From NCBI GenBank assembly GCA_934569195.1, contig CAKTKB010000047.1, positions 1 through 10,246 of the forward strand: a stretch of 10,246 nucleotides of DNA, written 5' to 3'. Source of the DNA: an uncultured Oscillospiraceae bacterium. Its GTDB lineage: Bacteria > Bacillota > Clostridia > Oscillospirales > Oscillospiraceae. Of the stretch, positions 1 through 5,690 are shown in pieces. The notes under the pieces were generated by a model. It had not been told where the DNA came from. It worked only from the letters and a program-made list of their open reading frames with translations, and made no database searches. Numbering within the stretch: the stretch's first letter is position 1; each line of letters begins with the position of its first letter. The translations under genes and the position numbers were made by a program.

Positions 1-224
1 TGGATTTTCGCCTGACGCGGAATCGTGCCTTGCGGCACAAATTCCATATCAAGCTCACGCGAACAGCAGTTGCCAATGCCGAAAGAGTCAAACAGGGAGC
101 CAAATACGCGCGCCGAAACAATTTTGTCGTGGTTATACGTCACGCCATCAATAACGGCTTTGATTTCCTTTTCCGTGAGCGGGTTATGCAACAGGCTTTT
201 GTATGTATCGCTTGTCTTTTGCAT
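1..224 (-). CDS. Distal tail / baseplate protein, N-terminal part (cut by window edge)
   Basis: Only the first 74 codons are present; the gene continues beyond the left edge. The ATG at 224-222 follows the DUF6711-type stop codon (229-227) by 2 nt. A GAGAGG ribosome binding site overlaps that stop, so translation is probably coupled. The visible protein starts MQKTSDTYKSLL, then has IDGVTYNHDKIVSARV (about residues 25-40) and GNCCSRELDMEF (about 51-62). This resembles the N-terminus of structural proteins that follow the tape measure gene in Clostridia phages, where a short helix precedes a beta-rich tail-fold domain. The position after the tape measure and DUF6711-type genes supports a role at the tail tip, in the baseplate or host adsorption apparatus. 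The exact family cannot be fixed from this fragment. Confidence 0.65.
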   Translation of the reverse strand, partial: MQKTSDTYKSLLHNPLTEKEIKAVIDGVTYNHDKIVSARVFGSLFDSFGIGNCCSRELDMEFVPQGTIPRQAKI

Positions 225-226
225 AG

Positions 227-607
227 CTACCTCTCAATCAGGTTAAAGGATGTATCCGTCCAATACGTTTCGTCCATATCCTCGTCATAGACTTGCGTCG
301 TTGCTTGCACAGTCGATCCGTAAAATGTGCCAGTGTAATTTCCCCCGCTGAGCGGGTCGAGAAACGTCACCGTGATAAACTGTGGGAAAAGTGCCTTGTT
401 AAGGCTGGCCATCTGTGCCGTCGTCATCCGTGCGCAACTGATTTGCAGTTTCCGCTTTACGGTAATCCGTGTGCGGTGCATAAGTCCGTCCATCGTGCGC
501 CCGGTCTTATCCGAATCAAGGTCATTGCGCGACCACTGGATAGCGCCCTCGTCAAGCATCCATGTAAAATCCTCGTTTCCGATCTTTAGTACAGGTTTAA
601 TAGCCAA
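227..607 (-). CDS. DUF6711-type phage tail protein
   Basis: A 126-residue protein that I recognise, from its length, position and sequence style, as the small DUF6711-type protein found just after the tape measure gene in Firmicutes phages. Its biochemical role is not known. The position suggests a tail-tip or tape-measure-associated structural component. Visible features are KPVLKIGNEDF near the N-terminus, a central ITVTFLDPLSGGNYTGTFYG stretch (about residues 77-96) that looks like beta strands, and a C-terminal TSFNLIER. The start is TTG (607-605), not ATG: no in-frame ATG occurs until residue 17, and an AAAGGTGG Shine-Dalgarno-like sequence (618-611) sits correctly for TTG. The gene overlaps the tape measure gene by 11 nt, which suggests coupled translation. 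The CDS call is firm; the family name is moderately sure. Confidence 0.85.
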   Translation of the reverse strand: MAIKPVLKIGNEDFTWMLDEGAIQWSRNDLDSDKTGRTMDGLMHRTRITVKRKLQISCARMTTAQMASLNKALFPQFITVTFLDPLSGGNYTGTFYGSTVQATTQVYDEDMDETYWTDTSFNLIER

Positions 608-2813
608 GCACCACCTTTCCGCTGCTGCGCATGGCGTTCGCCTGCGCTCGCGACGTTACACGCCCAAGCTCCCGCTCGTTGACCTGAATGACTTTACCCT
701 CCCGCGTGACTTCAATAAGCGTTTGCAGCAGAGATTCCAGCCGGGAAGAGCCACCCGTTTCTTCACGCACGATTTTGCGAATCAGACTTTCCGGCGCTTC
801 GATGTTGTTCCCGTTCTTCTGGTCGCCAAGCACCGCCATAAACTCCCGGTTCGGCGGAATGACCGCGCCGGATGCAAGGCGGGGCGCAGCCACGGAACGC
901 ATTGCCGATTGCAGCGCCGTTGATCGTGTTTTGCCACCGAATCCGCTTGCGCGCGTTCCGGAAAAGCCGCTTCGTGCCTTTTTGGGGTCATAATCATCCA
1001 TTGTGACATCGCCCCAATGGATGGCCAGCCCAAGCGTAAGGCCAACAACGCCGCCAACAAGCGTGCCGACGCCGGGGGCGATTGCCGTACCTATCAAAGC
1101 AAAAATGATTGTCGTCAAAACTACTTTTATTTTCGCAGCAGCCTTTGTCCTAGCCTGTGCCGATAAGCTGTCATCAGTAGACACAGAGATGAGCGAGAGC
1201 AGAAGCCCGACAAATACACCTACTACGCCACCAACAAACCCGCCGAACATTGTGCCGAGAATCAGCCCGCCCAGCACGTTTACGATGGTATAAAAATCAG
1301 ATTTTGCAAGCCCGGCGTCTTTAAGTTTGTCCTGAAACGACACGTTAATAAACGATATGGCGGCGCCGAAAAGTAAGCCGACAACGCCACCGGCGAACCC
1401 GCCAAACATCGCGCCGATGATTGCACCAAGAATCGCTGTGACAACAGTATTGAACGTATCAGCCTCCGACCAGTTATCAAATTTTCCTTCTGTGAATTGC
1501 ACTGCCGTGAAACCAATGCTTGCGCCGAGAAGAAGCCCTATAACTGCCCCGGTAAGTCCGCCAAACTTTGCGCCAAGGACTGCACCAAGCAGCGCGCCAA
1601 GTGCTACCATCGCAATTTTTTTCGCTTTCTCAGGATTTTCAAGTTTGTCGAGGAATGTACACCCTATTAGGCCTATTGCCGCGCCGAGAAGCAGGCCGAT
1701 GACGCCGCCGGAAAGGCCGCCGAACATCGTGCCAAGCACCGCGCCAAGCAGTGCACTTAGCCCAATTATCCATGCGTCTTTGCTTTTCCAAATCGTTCCG
1801 TTATCCCAGTCAAGCTTCAGCTGGTTTATTTTGATTTTCAAATCTCCAGCAAGCTTGTTGATTTCTTTGGCCAAGTTAGACAGCCAGTTCGGGAGCGCGG
1901 AAGTGATCTCTTCAAAATTCGCGGCAATTCCAGAGCTCGCGCCGCCACCTGCTGCAGTTTCCCCGGCCAGTTTATTGATTTCATCAAATGCGGCCAGGCT
2001 TTTTTCTGCCTCTTTTGCCGCGCCGCCTACGCCGGAGATTGCTTTCTGTTCGTCATTGAGCTTTTTCGCTGATTCTTTCGATTGTGCAAACGTAGTGCCA
2101 AACAACAGAGATATAAACTCAGCGGCAGATGCAACCACTGTGGCAAGAGCATTTGCCAAATATGTCAATACTGGAATTGCGGTGCTTAATATAGGCTGTA
2201 CCAGCGTCATAAGTGCTGCTTTCAGCCTGCCTACTGCCGCGCTGGCGGCGTCATTTGCTGAGATTACATTACCAAGCCATGTCAGCAGCTGCGAAAACCC
2301 TCGCGAAATGAGCGAGTAAAAAAGTACGCGGCGAATTAGATTCGTTATCCGCTTTCCTACGCGGGAAAAGGATTCAGCGACTTTAGATGTCGCTTTTTCC
2401 ATTTTTTCAGTGGCATTCCCGGCGTTTGTTACTTGTTCTGTGAGGCTGCCTGCTTCTTCCTTCGCATAATTCAGATCTGTAGTGGCTTTATTTATTTTGT
2501 TGTCATAGCTCTCCACTTGCTTTTGGACATCGTTAAATCGTGCAGACAGGGATTCCACGGATTCCGCTTGTGCTGCAATTTTTTCCGCGCTGTACGCACC
2601 CGACTGCGCGTTTTTCATTTCTTGCAGTTTGGCCTGCGCCTTATCCAATTCAGCCGCAAGCTGTGCAGACTGTTCGACGAGCGGAATCCGCTGCTCCCGC
2701 AGCTTCTGGATGTTCGCCTCCAGATTGTTTACTTTTTGTGTAACCCTATCAAGCTCCTTTTGTGCCTGCTTCGCATCCGCATCGACAGCGATTACAACCT
2801 TTCCGTCTGCCAT
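597..2813 (-). CDS. Phage tail tape measure protein
   Basis: A 738-residue tape measure protein. In this class the protein sits inside the tail tube, sets tail length, and is released at infection to help DNA cross the membrane. Residues 10-150 are rich in K, E, Q and A and look like a long coiled coil. Residues 155-240 are hydrophobic helices. An AAFDEINKL motif follows (274-282), familiar from Clostridia phage tape measure proteins. Residues 350-561 are four tandem 53-residue glycine-rich hydrophobic repeats, with a degenerate fifth to about 605. The C-terminal region has SGAVIPPNREFMAVLGDQ (648-665) and NIEAPESLI (670-678), strongly conserved in Firmicutes tape measure proteins. The ATG at 2813 is preceded by AAGGACGGTGAG. 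No tape-measure-linked peptidase or lysozyme domain is visible. A plus-strand gene separates it from the chaperone genes. At 1.5 angstrom per helical residue, 738 residues span about 110 nm, a rough tail-length estimate. Confidence 0.95.
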   Translation of the reverse strand: MADGKVVIAVDADAKQAQKELDRVTQKVNNLEANIQKLREQRIPLVEQSAQLAAELDKAQAKLQEMKNAQSGAYSAEKIAAQAESVESLSARFNDVQKQVESYDNKINKATTDLNYAKEEAGSLTEQVTNAGNATEKMEKATSKVAESFSRVGKRITNLIRRVLFYSLISRGFSQLLTWLGNVISANDAASAAVGRLKAALMTLVQPILSTAIPVLTYLANALATVVASAAEFISLLFGTTFAQSKESAKKLNDEQKAISGVGGAAKEAEKSLAAFDEINKLAGETAAGGGASSGIAANFEEITSALPNWLSNLAKEINKLAGDLKIKINQLKLDWDNGTIWKSKDAWIIGLSALLGAVLGTMFGGLSGGVIGLLLGAAIGLIGCTFLDKLENPEKAKKIAMVALGALLGAVLGAKFGGLTGAVIGLLLGASIGFTAVQFTEGKFDNWSEADTFNTVVTAILGAIIGAMFGGFAGGVVGLLFGAAISFINVSFQDKLKDAGLAKSDFYTIVNVLGGLILGTMFGGFVGGVVGVFVGLLLSLISVSTDDSLSAQARTKAAAKIKVVLTTIIFALIGTAIAPGVGTLVGGVVGLTLGLAIHWGDVTMDDYDPKKARSGFSGTRASGFGGKTRSTALQSAMRSVAAPRLASGAVIPPNREFMAVLGDQKNGNNIEAPESLIRKIVREETGGSSRLESLLQTLIEVTREGKVIQVNERELGRVTSRAQANAMRSSGKVVLGY
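1014..1766 (-). repeat. Four tandem 159-nt coding repeats plus a degenerate fifth, in the tape measure gene
   Basis: The repeat is seen at protein level with an exact period of 53 residues. The FGG motif starts at residues 364, 417, 470 and 523. In DNA the units are 1766-1608, 1607-1449, 1448-1290 and 1289-1131. Each unit has a hydrophobic part of the form LGAxxGxxFGGxxGGVxGLxxGAxxG, ending in a short VSF- or CTF-like strand, then a polar linker of about 15 residues, DKL-like at its start in units 1 and 3. A fifth copy (about 1130-1014) keeps LVGGVVGLTLGLAI but lies 6 residues out of register and has lost FGG. Similar DNA words recur on the plus strand (ccgccgaacat, ccgccaaacat), but the copies have diverged, so the duplications are old or the protein is under selection. 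Confidence 0.9.
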
Positions 2814-2830
2814 TCTCTCACCGTCCTTAC

Positions 2831-2859
2831 TTGACGTTATGTGTTTTGGGTGCTATCTT
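2831..2859 (+). promoter_or_regulatory. Sigma-70/SigA-type promoter for the plus-strand moron gene
   Basis: A -35 box TTGACG (2831-2836) is separated by exactly 17 nt from a -10 box TATCTT (2854-2859), with an extended -10 TG at 2851-2852. The predicted start of transcription is about 2865-2867. That gives a leader of only about 16 nt, nearly all of it the ribosome binding site. The promoter lies just upstream of the tape measure start codon, on the opposite strand. Box quality and spacing are seen directly; activity is inferred. Confidence 0.7.
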
Positions 2860-2863
2860 ATGG

Positions 2864-2871
2864 AAAAGGAG
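2864..2871 (+). promoter_or_regulatory. Ribosome binding site that decides the moron gene start
   Basis: AAAAGGAG lies 10 nt before the ATG at 2882. The same frame is open upstream to 2762, but no comparable ribosome binding site supports the earlier ATG, which lies inside the tape measure gene. The start at 2882 also fits the promoter position. Confidence 0.75.
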
Positions 2872-2881
2872 TGATAGCACT

Positions 2882-3292
2882 ATGTGTACCGTGGAACTTT
2901 ACCGCGAAAGACGGTTTGCGTACAGTGGAATAGCCTTTACCGCCGAACTGGACGGCGTTGCCGTTGGCCGCCTGCGCAGTGGGGATTCTATCCGCTTCTG
3001 CGCCGAAGCCGGGGAGCACGAGCTTTGCATTTACTCCTTTTTTGGCTGTATCGGACGCGTTGCGTTTACCGTCGCGCCGGAGCAGCAGAACGAATACATT
3101 ACAGCCCTGACATCGTCTTGGTCGCATAAGGTAACGTTCGCCCACGGCGTGATGCAGCAACGAGATAGGTACAGGCCAGATGCCGGCGCATCCGCTGCCC
3201 TATGGGTTCTGATTCTGCTTATCCTAATTCCGCTACTGCTGTACTTATCAGGCGTTATCCACCCATCCATCGTGTTTTTCCCGCTACCGTAG
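2882..3292 (+). CDS. Moron: small membrane-anchored protein of unknown family, opposite to the late operon
   Basis: A 136-residue protein that I do not recognise. It is the only plus-strand gene in a minus-strand structural operon, sitting between the Gp15-type chaperone and tape measure genes. It has its own promoter-like sequence, AAAAGGAG ribosome binding site and downstream intrinsic terminator, which is the layout of a phage moron. Residues 15-65 look beta-rich. The pattern ELDGVAVGRLRSGD (22-35) followed by AGEHELCIYSF (43-53) loosely resembles PEGA-like small beta domains, which often carry a DG...G...G.H arrangement; this is a weak analogy. A strongly hydrophobic helix follows (about 106-125, ALWVLILLILIPLLLYL), then a short hydrophobic tail. 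There is no N-terminal signal peptide, so the N-terminal part is probably cytoplasmic. Cysteines are at 2, 40, 49 and 56. A role in the lysogen, such as superinfection exclusion, is inference from size, membrane anchor and location. The minus-strand open frames opposite it have no support. Confidence 0.85.
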   Translation: MCTVELYRERRFAYSGIAFTAELDGVAVGRLRSGDSIRFCAEAGEHELCIYSFFGCIGRVAFTVAPEQQNEYITALTSSWSHKVTFAHGVMQQRDRYRPDAGASAALWVLILLILIPLLLYLSGVIHPSIVFFPLP

Positions 3293-3298
3293 CTCCAT

Positions 3299-3328
3299 GC
3301 CGCCCGTTTTGGGCGGCTATTCTTTTTT
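3299..3328 (+). terminator. Intrinsic terminator of the moron gene
   Basis: A perfect 7-bp GC-only stem, GCCGCCC (3299-3305) with GGGCGGC (3311-3317), closes a GTTTT loop and is followed by TATTCTTTTTT (3318-3328). It starts 7 nt after the moron stop codon. Read on the minus strand the same hairpin is followed by ATGGAGC with no T-run, so it should stop plus-strand transcription but let the late operon pass. The 3' arm touches the last codon position of the Gp15-type gene. Confidence 0.9.
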
Positions 3329-3886
3329 CAGCCCCCACGCAGCAAGCACGTTCTTTTCCGCGTCGGAGTAATTTGTCCGCAGGTCCACCATGTCGCGATT
3401 GCGTCGGTAAAACTCCTTTTCCTGCTTGTCGAGCGATTTTCCGCGCGCTTTCTTATCGCGAACGCTGACGACTTGTGCAAAAAGGCAGTCGCCGATTTCC
3501 TGATAGTAGCTGTAAAACGTCCACCAATGCAGATACGGCAGCGCCCGCACATCACCACCGGCAATTCGGTTGACCGGGGCGACGATGAGCCGAAAGTCCT
3601 GCGACCACGACATGAGCGGGGCTTGTTTTTTTGTGCCATTCGGCATTTCCCCGCAGTCGATGAATAGGAAACACTGTTGCAAAGCCTCTCTGTAGTCGCT
3701 GACTGGCATTTCCGAAAACGCCGGATAGAAGATGTCCAACGCGGCATACGCCTTGTCCTCGTTGCTCAGTTCGTTATCAGAAAGGGCGGCGAGGATGTCT
3801 AGCGCCGCCCTGTAGTCTGACTGGATTTTGTATTCTGTTCCGTTGACCTCTACAGAGGTCGGCAGGGAATAGTTTACTTCTTCCAT
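3317..3886 (-). CDS. Gp15-family phage protein (probable tail assembly chaperone)
   Basis: A 189-residue member of the Bacteriophage Gp15 family (Phage_Gp15, PF06854), named after a Listeria phage A118 protein. Supporting motifs are VEVNGTEYKIQSDYRAALDI (12-31), a helical region around residues 44-56, LMSWSQDFRLIVAPVN (91-106), the aromatic LHWWTFYSYYQEIG (119-132) and the basic KKARGKSLDKQEKEFYRRN (145-163). The gene lies directly upstream of the tape measure in the operon and overlaps the preceding small gene by 13 nt, the position of the second tail assembly chaperone (gpGT-like) in long-tailed phages. Its ATG at 3886 has only a weak ribosome binding site (TGAGAA), so expression probably depends on coupling to the upstream gene. 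Family assignment is strong; the chaperone role is inferred from position. Confidence 0.9.
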   Translation of the reverse strand: MEEVNYSLPTSVEVNGTEYKIQSDYRAALDILAALSDNELSNEDKAYAALDIFYPAFSEMPVSDYREALQQCFLFIDCGEMPNGTKKQAPLMSWSQDFRLIVAPVNRIAGGDVRALPYLHWWTFYSYYQEIGDCLFAQVVSVRDKKARGKSLDKQEKEFYRRNRDMVDLRTNYSDAEKNVLAAWGLKKE

Positions 3887-4293
3887 TTCTCAGTGTATCG
3901 TTTTACGCGCGGGTTCGTTGCTTTCTGCTCGCGGCTGAATGTCGTGTCGATTTGGTCGATGATAGCCAACATCAGGTTACACCAGACAGGAAGGCCGTCC
4001 GCCATGGCGTACACGTTCATGCCGCCAAACAGGTCTGCGCAGATCTGCTTTCCGAAAAGGCCGTCGATCATTTCCCGCATTTCCGTGTCGCGGCGGCGTG
4101 CAATGTCAAAGATCTCTTTCTTGTCAGCGCAGCGCTCGACCTCTGTCTTGTAAGCGTCCTGTTTCTTGTCCAGTTCCTCAAACGTGGCGTAGATTTTCTC
4201 AACGATTACACTGTCTGTCGGATTGAACTCGATCGTTGTCTTTCCGTTCAAATCAAACGATTCAACGCCGGTTGCAAATTTGATGTTGGCCAT
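3874..4293 (-). CDS. DUF6673-type tail assembly chaperone candidate
   Basis: A 139-residue protein placed immediately after the major tail protein gene and overlapping the Gp15-type gene. It starts MANIKFATGVESFDLNG, has a charged helical middle (KIYATFEELDKKQD, about residues 33-46), then RRRDTEMREMIDGLFGKQICADLFGG (about 66-91) and a basic C-terminal tail ending RYTEKWKK. The KQICADLFGG segment and overall layout match what I remember of DUF6673-type phage proteins, which resemble the first tail assembly chaperone (gpG-like). These bind the tape measure protein during tail assembly. The start is fixed by a near-perfect AAGGAGG six nt before ATG 4293, 11 nt after the major tail stop. Family name is moderately sure, role inferred. 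Confidence 0.85.
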   Translation of the reverse strand: MANIKFATGVESFDLNGKTTIEFNPTDSVIVEKIYATFEELDKKQDAYKTEVERCADKKEIFDIARRRDTEMREMIDGLFGKQICADLFGGMNVYAMADGLPVWCNLMLAIIDQIDTTFSREQKATNPRVKRYTEKWKK

Positions 4294-4304
4294 ATCGTAC
4301 CTCC

Positions 4305-4835
4305 TTACTCGTTATCCGGCGTGAACGTCACAGCGCCGCCAGCGCCAATAGACGCCGTGCCGGTCGTGCGCGTGCCGCCGAAAGTAATGTCGATAGGCAT
4401 ACCTACAAAACCGCCACCTTCACCGCCAAGACTCGACGGTTTGATAGCAGACTGGTCATAGCGTTCTGCAAATACAGCCGTCTTAGCCGTACCTGCGTAG
4501 TGATGCACAATAAGCACATCCTGATTTGCCAGTGCCGCCGCGTTCTGCTCCTTGACTGCCAGATTCCAGATCTTCGTAAGTGCTTCATCGCCTGCGTCAA
4601 GGTCGCACGGATCAAAGCTCTGGTTCACGATTGGCTTTTTCATGGTCGTGCGCGTCTTGCCAAGGATGTCCTTGCTGGAATCATCCTGCCAGTCATATTC
4701 CATGCTGGAATCCGTCACACGCGTACCAAGCGGCGACCACGTGGGCGATTCCGGCGTGCCGGTGTTGAGGTATGCAATCAGTAGCTCTCTGTCAACCGTC
4801 TGGCCAGCCGTTGTGTTAAAGGTCATATCTGCCAT
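4305..4835 (-). CDS. Major tail (tube) protein
   Basis: A 176-residue protein in the place of the major tail protein, between the tail terminator and chaperone genes. The N-terminus MADMTFNTTAGQTVDRELL leads into an alternating polar and hydrophobic beta-rich sequence. WSPLGTRVTDSSMEYDW (about 33-49) and KTRTTMKKPIVNQSFDP (about 60-76) are typical of Firmicutes phage tail tube proteins, which form stacked hexameric rings around the tape measure. A glycine-rich segment (LGGEGGGFVG, about 136-145) precedes the C-terminal strands ITFGGTRTTGTASIGAGGAV. No extra C-terminal Ig-like decoration domain is visible. The start at 4835 has an AGGTGA ribosome binding site and follows the previous stop by 2 nt. 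The spacing and strong translation signals fit a high-copy protein. Confidence 0.88.
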   Translation of the reverse strand: MADMTFNTTAGQTVDRELLIAYLNTGTPESPTWSPLGTRVTDSSMEYDWQDDSSKDILGKTRTTMKKPIVNQSFDPCDLDAGDEALTKIWNLAVKEQNAAALANQDVLIVHHYAGTAKTAVFAERYDQSAIKPSSLGGEGGGFVGMPIDITFGGTRTTGTASIGAGGAVTFTPDNE

Positions 4836-4837
4836 AG

Positions 4838-5293
4838 TTAAATCACCTCATATGTCATTTTCATTAAGATTTGATGGTCTTCCGTGCCGTCGTTGTAACG
4901 AGCAAACACCGCACCGCGGCTCGTCGCTTCAACGCGCAGCACGCGGATGTTTTCGCCTAACGCCGGATAATTGCTTGCCGCCCAGTCTCCGAAACGATTC
5001 AGCAGCGCATCAGTTTTCAGGCGCTTGTCGTTGCTATTACCTGGGATAACCCTAGCAATAATCTGAAACTGATATTCTGCTCGGTGCCCGCCCAGGATAT
5101 AGCGCTGCGTGATGTACGTTCCGGGGATGGTGGAAAACGCCATGCCTGGCGCATCTGCGGGCAGCATTTCATAGTTGATGGTTGCCACCGGCATTTCATC
5201 GTCACGGAAGGTGTTGGCCCATACCATCATCTTTCGTGCGATGTCCGTTTCTTCTTCAGCGGTGACAAGCCGTTTCGGTTTATTTGAATCCAT
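4838..5293 (-). CDS. Tail terminator protein (Minor_capsid_3 type)
   Basis: A 151-residue protein that fits the family annotated as phage minor capsid protein / tail terminator (Minor_capsid_3, PF12691). These proteins cap the tail tube and join it to the head. Visible features are an N-terminal helix (EEETDIARKMMVWANTF, about 13-29), an aromatic central segment ITQRYILGGHRAEYQFQIIA (about 61-80), a helix KRLKTDALLNRFGDWA (about 89-104), and C-terminal strands ending HQILMKMTYEVI. This strand-helix-strand layout resembles the gpU-like fold. The gene overlaps the preceding gene by 14 nt and its AAAGG ribosome binding site lies within that gene's end. The assignment rests on family pattern plus position directly before the major tail protein. 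Confidence 0.82.
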   Translation of the reverse strand: MDSNKPKRLVTAEEETDIARKMMVWANTFRDDEMPVATINYEMLPADAPGMAFSTIPGTYITQRYILGGHRAEYQFQIIARVIPGNSNDKRLKTDALLNRFGDWAASNYPALGENIRVLRVEATSRGAVFARYNDGTEDHQILMKMTYEVI

Positions 5294-5690
5294 TCATGAT
5301 CGCCTTTCCTGCTATACGAATCCACTTGTCTAAGTTCTCGGACTTCGACGCATCAAACCAATGGGCCTGCGCTTGTGCATGCCCGGAGTGGTTAAACACA
5401 AGGTCTTTGTCTGTCAGAACTTTCGTTCCACCTTTTGGCGCATAGCTGCTGCCTGTTGCCGGGTCTACCATCAGTTTCCCGTAATACAGATACCGCGCAT
5501 ATGGGCCGGGATAGATGACCATGTTCTCCACGACACGTGTCCGTGTGTTGAGGGAGCCAGTACGAAATGGAACATATGGTTCGGTATCCTGTGCGATTTG
5601 CACAGCAACTACGTGCTGCGCCTGTTCGCAGCCTTTTCCAAGTTTCAAATTCAACGTTTCAAGGCCCGCTGTTTTCATGGAGAATCGCAT
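5280..5690 (-). CDS. Minor capsid / tail completion protein (Minor_capsid_2, HK97 gp10-like)
   Basis: A 136-residue protein of the Minor_capsid_2 type (PF11114), the counterpart of HK97 gp10 and other tail completion proteins that seat at the neck between connector and tail. Diagnostic stretches are AVQIAQDTEPYVPFRTGSLN (29-48), where PYVPxxTGxL is the hallmark, then YPGPYARYLYYGKLMVDP (60-77) and HWFDASKSEN (111-120). The ATG at 5690 shares one base with the stop of the preceding gene (TAATG) and has GGAGG six nt upstream, so the two are translationally coupled. The length is normal for the family. Confidence 0.92.
   Translation of the reverse strand: MRFSMKTAGLETLNLKLGKGCEQAQHVVAVQIAQDTEPYVPFRTGSLNTRTRVVENMVIYPGPYARYLYYGKLMVDPATGSSYAPKGGTKVLTDKDLVFNHSGHAQAQAHWFDASKSENLDKWIRIAGKAIMNGFK

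Noticed and set aside
1014-1766. Regularly spaced repeats considered as a CRISPR-like or non-coding repeat array
   Set aside because: The 159-nt periodicity is in frame and conserved at protein level rather than as identical DNA repeats, so it belongs to the tape measure protein.
1357-2319. 320-codon open frame on the plus strand, rich in Pro, Ala and Ser
   Set aside because: It lies wholly antisense to the tape measure gene. Its Pro/Ala repeats are the complement of the Gly-rich repeats there, and it has no ribosome binding site or context.
2762-2881. Upstream extension of the moron reading frame to an ATG at 2762
   Set aside because: It would start inside the tape measure gene, with no ribosome binding site and upstream of the promoter. 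The ATG at 2882 has a clear AAAAGGAG.
2858-3270. Two minus-strand open frames (2858-3160, 3031-3270) that would keep the operon continuous across the moron region
   Set aside because: Their products look like random translation. The plus-strand gene has a promoter, ribosome binding site, membrane helix and terminator on its own strand.
3299-3317. Hairpin considered as a bidirectional terminator that also ends the late operon after the Gp15-type gene
   Set aside because: No T-run follows the stem on the minus strand, and the tape measure gene would be left without a visible promoter.
3880-3935. A-rich stretches (GTAAAAC, GAGAAATGG) as a -1 frameshift slippery site
   Set aside because: In the reading frame of the upstream gene none fits X XXY YYZ, so no frameshift feature was annotated.
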